Source: an uncultured Oscillospiraceae bacterium
Lineage (GTDB): Bacteria; Bacillota; Clostridia; Oscillospirales; Oscillospiraceae
Length of the DNA: 13,120 nucleotides
NCBI GenBank assembly: GCA_910587505.1
Contig: CAJULD010000063.1
Coordinates: 1-13,120 of the forward strand
Reading direction: 5' to 3'
The position numbers and the translations under genes were made by a program. The notes beneath the pieces were generated by a model that was given only the letters and a program-made list of their open reading frames with translations, searched no databases and was not told the origin of the DNA. Positions 7,416 through 13,120 of the stretch are shown piece by piece (within the stretch, counting starts at the first letter, position 1; each line of letters opens with the position of its first letter).

Positions 7416-7448
7416 TACGTATATGAAAGGCAGCAGGGAGGAGCGGAT

Positions 7449-7958
7449 ATGGCGGAAGCGATAATCTCTACGTTTTCCTATGAAGACGGAGACTATGAAA
7501 ACTGGGAATTGCCCTGTGACTATCACTGCCTGTACATTCTGGAGAATGGGAAGGACGCCTACATCGGAGAAACCAAGGACGTGGTGCAGCGCAGCAGGGA
7601 TCACAAACATGACGAATGCAGCCAATACCGCTTCCAGCGGATTCACGTCATCACCGGGCAGAGCTTTGAGGAGACGCCGGCAAAGCACTATGAGACCCTG
7701 TTGATCCGGCTGATGAAGGCGGACGGGAAATTCCACGTGCGGAACAGGAAGAAAGAGTGGCAGCACTACAGGCGAAAGAACGAGTTTGAGCTGTGCTTTG
7801 ACCGGCTGTGGCTGGCGCTGGAGGAAAAGGGACTGGTCAGGCACAGGGAATTTCAGGACGTACTGAATCTCAGCACCTACAAATTTTCCCCGGACGTCCC
7901 CCTGACGGAGGCCCAGCACGAAACGCTGACCAGCATTCTCCACACCATTGCTTCCTAG
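7449..7958 (+). CDS. GIY-YIG nuclease domain (N-terminal half of interrupted nuclease-helicase)
   Basis: A 169-codon frame starting MAEAIISTFSY, with GGAGG (7437-7441) 7 nt upstream. Residues about 27-40 give CLYILENGKDAYIG, the two-strand GIY-YIG signature (here LYI...YIG), followed by E41-T42. Arg48 is the likely catalytic Arg and Glu82 in HYETLLIRLM the likely metal-binding Glu. ADGKFHVRN (91-99) matches the continuation usual in GIY-YIG domains joined to DUF2075 helicases. From about 100 to 169 a helical linker (FDRLWLALEEKGL, LTEAQHETL) leads to a TAG at 7956-7958. The same frame stays open past the TAG into the helicase. If translation stops at TAG the product is a free nuclease domain with linker. 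GIY-YIG domains cut DNA in restriction, repair and homing enzymes; the target here is unknown. No clear promoter is seen; it may be read from the upstream gene. Confidence 0.8.
   Translation: MAEAIISTFSYEDGDYENWELPCDYHCLYILENGKDAYIGETKDVVQRSRDHKHDECSQYRFQRIHVITGQSFEETPAKHYETLLIRLMKADGKFHVRNRKKEWQHYRRKNEFELCFDRLWLALEEKGLVRHREFQDVLNLSTYKFSPDVPLTEAQHETLTSILHTIAS
7956..7958 (+). other. In-frame amber codon between nuclease and helicase domains
   Basis: Codon 170 of a frame otherwise open from 7449 to 9056 is TAG, with context GCT TCC TAG GAG ACC. One base change (for example from CAG, GAG or AAG) would restore a 536-residue protein. TAG also serves as the real terminal stop of the GH31 gene in this window, so TAG is not globally reassigned. 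Confidence 0.85.
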
Positions 7959-9059
7959 GAGACCCGGCCCCATAAGGAGGGCTACCTCCCCCGGCCGGTT
8001 TGTATCTCCGGGGACGCGGGGACCGGGAAGACCGTGGTGGCCACGTCGCTGTTCTACTATCTGCGGACCCATGAGCCCTATAAAAATATGAAGGTCGGCC
8101 TGGTCTATCCGGTATCCCCCGCCAGAGCGGAAATTCAGAACGCATTCGGGGAAATTCCCGGCCTGCGGAAAAAGGACGTGCTTTGCCCTGTCGCCATCGC
8201 CAAAGAGCGCTATGACATCGTCATCTGCGACGAGGCCCAGCGTCTGCGGCAGCCCAGAGAAGCGGGGCGCTTCTATACCGGCAGGATGAAGGAGACAAAC
8301 AGGCGGCTGGGCCTGCCGGAGGACAGCGACGAGCTGGATTGGCTGCTGGCCAATTCCGGCTGCCTGATCCTGTTTTATGACCGGAAGCAGAGCGTTGCCC
8401 CCGCCGACATTCCGGCGGAGAGCATCGAAGAGCGGCTCCTGGCCCGCAGGCGGGGCGTCCGGCCTGTTGCGCTGCGGGAGCAGATGCGCATCCGGGCAGG
8501 GGCGGACTATGTGCAGTATATCTACGACGTGCTCTGCGAGCGCAGCCCCCGGCCCAGGCAGTTCGAGGACTATGAGCTGAAAATCTTTCGCTCGTTTGCC
8601 GACATGTTCCTGCTGCTGCGGGAAAAGGAGGAGCAGTACGGGTTTGCAAGGCTGTGCGGCGGCTACGCCTGGAAATGGTCTTCCCAGAACCGTTCGGGGC
8701 GGATGGATATCTGTCTGGACGGCGTGAACCTGCTGTGGAACCAGCGGACCACAGGGTGGCTGAGCGACCCGTCCGCCAAAGAGGAGATGGGCAGCATTTA
8801 CACCGTGCCGGGGCTGGATCTCAACTATGCCTTTGTGGTCATCAGCCCGGAGCTCACCTGTGAAAACGGCCGTATCTGCGTCCACCGGGAGGCGCTCTAT
8901 GACAGAAAGCTCAAAGCAGTAGAAACCGACGGAGCGCTGAAGGCGTTCCTCCTGAACATCTACGGGGTTTTCATGACGCGGGGCATTCGGGGGACCTTCC
9001 TCTATGTCTGCGACGACGCGTTGCGGGAGTATTTGCAGCGGTTTATTCCTGTGGTCTGA
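7959..9059 (+). pseudogene. DUF2075 (Schlafen group 3-like) helicase half, separated from the nuclease by TAG
   Basis: In the same frame as the nuclease, codons 171-536 encode a superfamily-1-like ATPase. In fused numbering: Walker A SGDAGTGKT (187-195), Walker B VICDEAQR (258-265), a sensor-like FYDRKQS (309-315), REQMR (343-347), motif V-like GSIYTVPGLDLNY (448-460) and motif VI-like FMTRGIRGTFLYVCD (508-522). This order is that of DUF2075 (COG3410) proteins, which often carry an N-terminal GIY-YIG domain. The normal Gln of 'TVQG' is Pro here. No usable start lies before Walker A: AAGGAGGG at 7974-7981 looks like a ribosome site but no in-frame start follows it, and the first in-frame GTG (8034) falls after Walker A, so independent translation would give a dead ATPase. 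It is either expressed by readthrough or inactive. A defence or nucleic-acid-processing role is inference from family context. Confidence 0.72.
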
Positions 9060-9064
9060 TGGTA

Positions 9065-9104
9065 AAAGCCGTGGGAGATACGCCATCGTATCTCCCACGG
9101 CTTT
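9065..9104. terminator. Bidirectional terminator between convergent genes
   Basis: AAAGCCGTGGGAGATACG (9065-9082) pairs perfectly over 18 bp with 9087-9104 across a CCAT loop. The plus strand ends in CTTTCTCTGT and the minus strand in GGCTTTTACC, so it can stop both the DUF2075 and the MFS transcripts. It is centred in the 75-nt convergent gap. Confidence 0.88.
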
Positions 9105-9134
9105 CTCTGTGTACGGATAAAAACGGGAAAAGAA

Positions 9135-10250
9135 TCAGGAAAACAGCCGCCCGAACAGAGGCGAGAGGGGAATCATGAACAGGGAAAAGGTCATGGAGGA
9201 CACCGAAATCAGGGTGGCCCGCCGGGCGGAGGGGAAGCGTTCGTTGAGCCGCTTATCGCTGACCAGCTGCAATGCGTCGTCCAGCAGCCCTGACAGCAAT
9301 CCGCAGGCCAGCAGCACCGGCAGGCAGGTTCCACGGGCCAGCAGGGCGCAGAGAACCGTGCCGCAGCCGGTAAGGGCCGCCGCCCCGCCATAGCGCAGCC
9401 GGTCCAGCCGCCCCGTCAGTACGCCGGCCAGACCACCGCCCAGCCCCAGCATGAACAGGGCCGGCCCCAGAAGCGCCGGGACCGTCACCGCCGCTTCCAC
9501 CCGCTGCTGCAAAAAGAAGCGGGTCAGCGTGGCGCAGGCCCCCACCAGGGCGTTGACCAGCATGATCCCCACCGCCGTACCGTCCGCCCGCAGAAGCGCC
9601 CAGGCGCCCCGGACCGTTTCCTTCAGTGCTCCCGGCAGGGATTCCCGCGCCGCCGCGGGCCCATCCCGTCCCGGGACGACCGGTTCGGTCAGCAGCGCCG
9701 CCGCCGCCAGACCGGCCAGGGCGATGCCAGCGTCCAGCAGGTAGGCCGCCCGCCAGTCCAGCAGCACCGTAACGCCCGCCAGCAGCATGGCTCCGCCCTC
9801 GCTGAAGCGGTACACGCCGTTTTGCAGGGAGGAAAACCGCAGATATCCGGCCTCCCTGCCCGCCTGTAGCATGCTCTCATAGGTGATGGCCTCCCGGGTC
9901 CCGGACTCGAGATTGTACCCCATGGCAGAGACCGCCAGGGACAGGCACACCCCGCCCATGCCGCGGGAAGCCGTCATAAGCAGCGCGGAGAGGAAAAACG
10001 CAGTCTGACTGGCCAGCAGCGTCCGCCTCCGTCCCAGCACGTCTGCCAGCAGACCCGAGGGCAGCTCGCAGCAGAGGCTGACCACGTGAAATACGCTCTC
10101 CGCCAGACCGATCTCCACCAGAGAGAACCCCCGCAGGACCAGCAGCAGCACCCATACGCTTCCCGCCGGACGGAAGCCCACCGCCCATTCCAGCACCAGA
10201 AGCGCCCGCTTCTGTCGGGAAAGAGAAAATTTTCGTATCATTTTGGGCAT
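9135..10250 (-). CDS. MFS transporter, probable drug/metabolite exporter
   Basis: A 371-residue protein starting MPKMIRKFSLSRQKR, with about 11-12 hydrophobic segments. The loop after TM2 carries the MFS motif A (SGLLADVLGRRRTLL, about 65-79). SGTREAITYES (116-126) at the TM4-TM5 region is the 'SGT.EA..Y.S' motif of a clostridial MFS_1 group of proton-driven exporters. Family membership suggests efflux of a drug or metabolite; the substrate is not visible. The start at 10250 is chosen because the hydrophobic core begins about 15 residues later. Its ribosome site (AAAGGA, 10269-10264) is 13 nt away and buried in a hairpin. A longer in-frame GTG start at 10367 has no ribosome site and would overlap the leader ORF. 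A strong promoter lies at 10471-10443, giving a leader of roughly 186 nt that contains a short ORF. Confidence 0.85.
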   Translation of the reverse strand: MPKMIRKFSLSRQKRALLVLEWAVGFRPAGSVWVLLLVLRGFSLVEIGLAESVFHVVSLCCELPSGLLADVLGRRRTLLASQTAFFLSALLMTASRGMGGVCLSLAVSAMGYNLESGTREAITYESMLQAGREAGYLRFSSLQNGVYRFSEGGAMLLAGVTVLLDWRAAYLLDAGIALAGLAAAALLTEPVVPGRDGPAAARESLPGALKETVRGAWALLRADGTAVGIMLVNALVGACATLTRFFLQQRVEAAVTVPALLGPALFMLGLGGGLAGVLTGRLDRLRYGGAAALTGCGTVLCALLARGTCLPVLLACGLLSGLLDDALQLVSDKRLNERFPSARRATLISVSSMTFSLFMIPLSPLFGRLFS

Positions 10251-10257
10251 AAAAACA

Positions 10258-10299
10258 GCGCCATCCTTTCTTTCATCAAAGTAAGAAAGGGACCGGCGC
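10258..10299 (-). promoter_or_regulatory. Hairpin that buries the MFS gene's ribosome site
   Basis: On the minus strand CCTTTCTT (10290-10283) pairs with AAGAAAGG (10272-10265) around a 10-nt loop. GCGCC (10299-10295) and GGCGC (10262-10258) extend the stem beyond a 4x2 internal loop. The AAAGGA ribosome site of the MFS gene lies in the 3' arm. GTGCGCC, which opens the 5' arm (10301-10295), also occurs at 10343-10337 at the end of the leader ORF, so an alternative pairing is possible. Confidence 0.6.
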
Positions 10300-10323
10300 A
10301 CCTGGATAATCCGTGACCTGACG

Positions 10324-10410
10324 TCACCGGAAAAAGGGCGCACGAATCCCCTGGACGGCTTTATCACAGCCAGAGAAATGCAGAATCAAACCATTCCGGA
10401 CCCACCGCAT
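10324..10410 (-). CDS. 28-codon leader peptide upstream of the MFS gene
   Basis: A short ORF beginning MRWVRNGLIL and ending RAPFFR, then TGA. Its ribosome site is near-perfect (AAAGGAGG, with GGAGG at 10424-10420, 9 nt before the ATG) and lies just after the predicted transcription start (about 10436), so it should be the best-translated frame of the leader. It is out of frame with the MFS gene and ends about 75 nt before it. The stop codon lies in a CCGGTGAC...GTCACGG stem (10330-10311). With the occluded MFS ribosome site downstream, this is the layout of leader peptides that control antibiotic-resistance genes by ribosome stalling (ermC, cat type). The peptide matches none I can name. Function is inferred. 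Confidence 0.55.
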   Translation of the reverse strand: MRWVRNGLILHFSGCDKAVQGIRAPFFR

Positions 10411-10442
10411 CGCCTGCGCCCTCCTTTCCATCAGATGGGGAT

Positions 10443-10471
10443 ATTTTACCATGGGAGACGGCGGCTGTCAA
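10443..10471 (-). promoter_or_regulatory. SigA-type promoter of the MFS transcript
   Basis: On the minus strand TTGACA (10471-10466), a 17-nt spacer and TAAAAT (10448-10443). The consensus -35 and ideal spacing make this the best promoter in the window. The predicted start is near 10436. Confidence 0.8.
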
Positions 10472-10518
10472 GCTTCCCCGCAGAGTACAGCACGCTTGTC
10501 CCATAAAGCGCAAGCAAG

Positions 10519-10549
10519 GAACGGGAACCGGGGTTACCGGTTCTCGTTC
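10519..10549 (-). terminator. Hairpin containing the stop codon of lipoprotein gene 1
   Basis: GAACGGGAACCGG (10519-10531) pairs with CCGGTTCTCGTTC (10537-10549) with one mismatch; the loop (10532-10536) contains the TAA (10536-10534). The minus-strand continuation (CTTGCTTGCGC) lacks a real T-run, so it is a weak terminator or a 3' protective structure. The same hairpin recurs at 11949-11979. Confidence 0.5.
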
Positions 10550-11883
10550 ACATACAGCTGTACCCGGTTCTGAATCAGCGACACGGTCTCGTCAAGAGTC
10601 TTGTCTCCGGCGAAGTAGGGACCGGCAGTCTGCTCAACAATATTATAGAGGTCATTATCATATAAATCCGCTTTTTCCACCCTGCCAATGAAATCCTCAA
10701 ACCGCAGGGCTTCTTCTTTCGTCGGCGTATGGAGGCTGACGGGGGGATCGTCCGGGTGGAACGTATGACAAACATTGAAATTTCCGCTTCTGAAAAGACG
10801 AATTACTCTGTCGTAATCCGCCCGGTTCACCGGAATATGGAAGGTAAAATACGGGGCATCGGCAGCCTGCCGGTCGCTGTATTGGGAAAGCAGGATTTCA
10901 CGCATGAAGTCCCATGCCGCCTCCTTATTCTGACAGACAGATGACATGGCCAGTTTTGTGGGCGGCAGGGTAAACGCGCTGCCCGTACTGCCATCCTCTA
11001 CCGGATAGCCCACAAAAGAAGCCCGGCCATCAAACATGTAATCACAGATTTGAATATCATACAGGTTGGAGAGGCTCGTCCGGCTCAGCATCTGCAGGCC
11101 TTCTTCTCGCCTCCGGGCAATCTCTCTGCTGACGCCGCCGCTGTCGCCGCTGTCTTCCGTTTCCGGAAAGCTTCTGACAAATTCCAGGGCCATACGGAAG
11201 TTTTCGCAGTCAAAAAAGCATTGCCCGGTCTCCCAGTCCACATAGCTGTCCAGGCTCATGCAAAGCATGTAGTACAGCATGGCAGACCTGGTATAACTGT
11301 ATTCCAAAACAGTAGACCCTTCCGGCATGGAGACAAACGCATCCCGCAGCTCTGCAAGACTCCAGCTGTACCGGTTTCCAACCTGACTTTCCGCACCGGC
11401 CAGCGTACTGATTCCCACGCTGTCAAAGACCATGTAAAGACCGCCGTTTACTTCCGCTGATCGCAGCGGCGCTTCCATAACCGCTTCACGCCCCAACTCC
11501 GGATCGCTTTCTATGTAAGACCATAAATCTTCCAGATAGCCCTTCTGCGCCATTTTTCGGTAGGGAAGCATCCCCACAACTGAAGAATTTAATCCTAAAT
11601 CAATAATATCGGGTATGTGGCCGCCCGCTATTTCTGTAAGCAGCCGCTCCTTGCCCTGGCGCGCTTCCTCAATATCCGCGCCCCAATAATCCCTGACCTC
11701 TATTTTCGCATCAGAATGGGTTCTGTTAAAGCGCTCGACCGCAGACTGATCCGCGCCCCCCGGCGTAAAGCTGGCATAGATGAGGACGGCTTTATCCGGA
11801 GACGGCGCTTCCCCGCCTGCGGAGCAGGCGGGGAGGGCCAGCGCAGCCACCGCCAGCAGCAGCCACACGATTTTTCTCTTCAT
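10534..11883 (-). CDS. Family-1 extracellular solute-binding lipoprotein, paralog 1
   Basis: A 449-residue lipoprotein starting MKRKIVWLLL, with GGAGG 8 nt upstream. The signal peptide ends in the lipobox LPAC, so Cys20 is lipidated and the protein sits on the outer face of the membrane. After a short linker, VLIYASFTPGG and the segment to IPDIIDLG (about residue 95) form the N-lobe core typical of carbohydrate-type family-1 binding proteins. ASFVGYPVEDGSTGSAF and KLAMSSVCQNKEAAWDFMREIL belong to the C-lobe and match the SBP_bac_1/8 pattern. It is closely related to the next gene upstream. Family members deliver sugars or oligosaccharides to an ABC permease, but neither permease nor ATPase is present here, so it may serve a remote permease or act in sensing. 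A weak promoter (TTGCGT-17-TATGCT) may lie at 11943-11915. Confidence 0.85.
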   Translation of the reverse strand: MKRKIVWLLLAVAALALPACSAGGEAPSPDKAVLIYASFTPGGADQSAVERFNRTHSDAKIEVRDYWGADIEEARQGKERLLTEIAGGHIPDIIDLGLNSSVVGMLPYRKMAQKGYLEDLWSYIESDPELGREAVMEAPLRSAEVNGGLYMVFDSVGISTLAGAESQVGNRYSWSLAELRDAFVSMPEGSTVLEYSYTRSAMLYYMLCMSLDSYVDWETGQCFFDCENFRMALEFVRSFPETEDSGDSGGVSREIARRREEGLQMLSRTSLSNLYDIQICDYMFDGRASFVGYPVEDGSTGSAFTLPPTKLAMSSVCQNKEAAWDFMREILLSQYSDRQAADAPYFTFHIPVNRADYDRVIRLFRSGNFNVCHTFHPDDPPVSLHTPTKEEALRFEDFIGRVEKADLYDNDLYNIVEQTAGPYFAGDKTLDETVSLIQNRVQLYVNENR

Positions 11884-11914
11884 GTCCCCCGCCTCCTTTA
11901 TGTATTACAGGAAC

Positions 11915-11943
11915 AGCATACCACAAATCCCCATAAAACGCAA
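11915..11943 (-). promoter_or_regulatory. Weak candidate promoter for lipoprotein gene 1
   Basis: On the minus strand TTGCGT (11943-11938), a 17-nt spacer and TATGCT (11920-11915) with an extended -10 TG. It starts just past the hairpin of the upstream paralog and would begin transcription about 25 nt before the ATG. The match is only moderate. Confidence 0.4.
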
Positions 11944-11948
11944 TAAAG

Positions 11949-11979
11949 GAACGGGAACCGGGGTTACCGGTTCTCGTTC
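11949..11979 (-). terminator. Hairpin containing the stop codon of lipoprotein gene 2
   Basis: It has the same stem and loop as 10519-10549, with the TAA (11966-11964) in the loop. The minus-strand continuation CTTTATTGCGTTTTATGG is more U-rich than in the first copy, so termination is more believable here. Confidence 0.55.
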
Positions 11980-13120
11980 CAGTAGATTTTCACTTTGTTT
12001 CGGATTACTTGAATTGTCTCATCCATGTCCCGGTCTCCGGCCAGATAGGGGCCGCAGGCTTCATAGACGATGTCGTACAAGTCTGTATCATACAGATCTA
12101 TCTTGTCCACATGGTTGATGAAGTCTTCAAACCGCGCTGCTTCAGTTTGCGAGACTTTGGCTACCTTTACACCAGGGTTATCATCCGGTTCATTGAAGAA
12201 GGAATAAAAAGTTCCCTTGATATATTCAGGCGGATTGGTATAAACCGCTTTCACCATATCAAGATCAGCGTGATTAAGCGGGATTCCGCTGTATTTGAAT
12301 GCAGATTTCAGATTTGGGTACCGAGGAAGAAGTGCCTCTCGGAGAAACTCCCATACAGCCGCCTTATCCCGGCAAGTGGAAGACATCGCCAGTCTTCTGC
12401 CCTGAATGGTAAAAATGCTGCCTCCGCTTCCATCTTCCGTAGGATAGCCTGCAAAAGTGATCTTTCCACCTCGTCCATATGCTTTATCCAGCGCCTGCAC
12501 ATCTGCCGGTACGGTAATTTCCTGCATGCTCAGCATCTGTCGGCCTTCCCGCACCCGGTCCCCGCTTTCTTCCTTGGCTTTCTCCCGTCCTCCTTCAAAG
12601 TTCAAGCTGGGGAATACATCAGGGAAGCTGTTGACAAACTCCAGCGCGGCCCGGAATTCATCGCTGTCAAAAGAGTCTTCTCCAGTTTCCCAATTCAGAT
12701 AGCTATCCAAACTCAGCCGGAACATATAGGGAAACATTTCGCTTTTGGTGAGATAATACTCCAACACGGTGGATTCATCTGGCATGGAGGCAAAAGCTTC
12801 CCGCAGTTCCGCCAGACTCCAGCTGTACCGACTGCCAAGAATGCGCTCCTCTCCTACCAGTGTGTTGATCCGTACCTCGCTGAATATGGTATACAAGCCT
12901 CTGTTGACCTCTGCGGCTTTCAGAGGAGCCTCCAAGAGCTGCCCATTGTTCAGCTCCGGATCGTTATTGATATACGGCCAGAGGTCCTCCAGATAGCCCT
13001 TGCGCACCAGCTGCTGATAAGACAGCCCGTACTCGCTGCTGCCCAGATCAATGATATCGGGAATCTTGCCGCTGGCCATTTCGGTGAGCAGGCGGTCCTT
13101 GCCGCTCCTGCCGTCTTCGT
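11964..13120 (-). CDS. Family-1 extracellular solute-binding lipoprotein, paralog 2 (5' end outside window)
   Basis: The frame is open from the window's right edge (first full codon at 13118) to TAA, 384 visible residues. The residues before the first Met (EDGRSGKDRLLTE) align with the QGKERLLTE of paralog 1, so the Met at 13079 is internal and the true start and lipobox lie outside. It is colinear with paralog 1 throughout: IPDIIDLG, KGYLEDLWPYI, RYSWSLAELREAF, STVLEYY, LDSYLNWETG, FAGYPTEDGSGGSIF, RLAMSSTCRDKAAVWEFLREAL and the C-terminal NENR all have counterparts. It is slightly less GC-rich than paralog 1. The role is the same as for paralog 1: binding of an extracellular solute, probably a sugar, with unknown partner. 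Only 80 nt separate the two genes. Confidence 0.84.
   Translation of the reverse strand, partial: EDGRSGKDRLLTEMASGKIPDIIDLGSSEYGLSYQQLVRKGYLEDLWPYINNDPELNNGQLLEAPLKAAEVNRGLYTIFSEVRINTLVGEERILGSRYSWSLAELREAFASMPDESTVLEYYLTKSEMFPYMFRLSLDSYLNWETGEDSFDSDEFRAALEFVNSFPDVFPSLNFEGGREKAKEESGDRVREGRQMLSMQEITVPADVQALDKAYGRGGKITFAGYPTEDGSGGSIFTIQGRRLAMSSTCRDKAAVWEFLREALLPRYPNLKSAFKYSGIPLNHADLDMVKAVYTNPPEYIKGTFYSFFNEPDDNPGVKVAKVSQTEAARFEDFINHVDKIDLYDTDLYDIVYEACGPYLAGDRDMDETIQVIRNKVKIYWNENR

Noticed and set aside
7956..7958. TAG as a pyrrolysine or genome-wide reassigned codon
   Set aside because: The GH31 gene in the same window ends at a natural TAG, no pyl genes or pyrrolysine-type methyltransferase are seen, and one nonsense change explains the data more simply.
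7974..8036. Separate translation start for the helicase using the AAGGAGGG at 7974-7981
   Set aside because: No in-frame ATG, GTG or TTG follows at a workable distance. The first in-frame GTG (8034) is past Walker A and would give a protein lacking the ATP-binding loop.
7101..9098. Long minus-strand open frame (665 codons) opposite the AI-2E end and the nuclease-helicase gene
   Set aside because: No recognisable motifs or ribosome site, and it crosses a terminator and an intergenic region. The plus strand carries unmistakable GIY-YIG and Walker motifs.
10251..10367. N-terminal extension of the MFS protein from an in-frame GTG at 10367
   Set aside because: No ribosome site, the added residues are basic and not membrane-like, and the segment overlaps the better-supported leader ORF.
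1..13120. CRISPR arrays, tRNA or rRNA genes, transposases, integrases
   Set aside because: I saw no evenly spaced repeats, no tRNA-like clover sequence or rRNA motif, and no DDE/tyrosine recombinase signature on either strand.

Overview
The window looks like chromosomal DNA from a GC-rich, anaerobic, Gram-positive gut-type clostridium, most likely Oscillospiraceae (Flavonifractor/Lawsonibacter/Oscillibacter-like). The grounds are a rubrerythrin C-terminus, an SLH-domain wall protein, lipobox-bearing solute-binding lipoproteins, strong AAGGAGG-type ribosome sites and TTGACA/TATAAT-type promoters. The genus is an inference. There are no rRNA, tRNA, CRISPR, transposase or integrase genes.

Layout. 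(1) 1-116: the 3' end of a rubrerythrin gene and its terminator. (2) 156-560: a decayed minus-strand remnant of a gene for a membrane-anchored protein with a bacterial Ig-like (BIG_2) domain, frameshifted and partly bracketed by a near-identical short direct repeat. (3) 557-922: a small AT-richer two-TM protein gene with its own promoter and terminator. (4) 939-5941, minus strand: a large secreted protein with four tandem beta-type modules and three C-terminal SLH domains, followed downstream by a cytoplasmic GH31 glycosidase of alpha-xylosidase/alpha-glucosidase type. (5) 6027-7321, plus strand: an AI-2E/YtvI-family membrane protein, divergently transcribed from the SLH gene. (6) 7449-9059: a gene for a GIY-YIG nuclease joined to a DUF2075 (Schlafen group 3-like) helicase, cut in two by one in-frame TAG codon in the linker between the domains. 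A perfect bidirectional terminator follows. (7) 9135-10471, minus strand: an MFS exporter with a long leader that holds a 28-codon upstream ORF and a hairpin occluding the exporter's ribosome site, the layout of translational attenuation. (8) 10519-13120, minus strand: two tandem paralogous family-1 solute-binding lipoproteins, the upstream one running off the window. Both end in an almost identical hairpin whose loop contains the stop codon. No ABC permease or ATPase is present.

The genes do not form one pathway. The SLH protein, GH31 enzyme and binding lipoproteins suit a carbohydrate-using surface lifestyle. The two most interesting items are the amber-interrupted nuclease-helicase gene, whose family is plausibly defence-related, and the attenuator-like leader of the MFS gene. 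The two halves of the nuclease-helicase lie in the same reading frame with only the TAG between them, so it is either a very recent nonsense mutation, a sequencing error, or a real readthrough arrangement.
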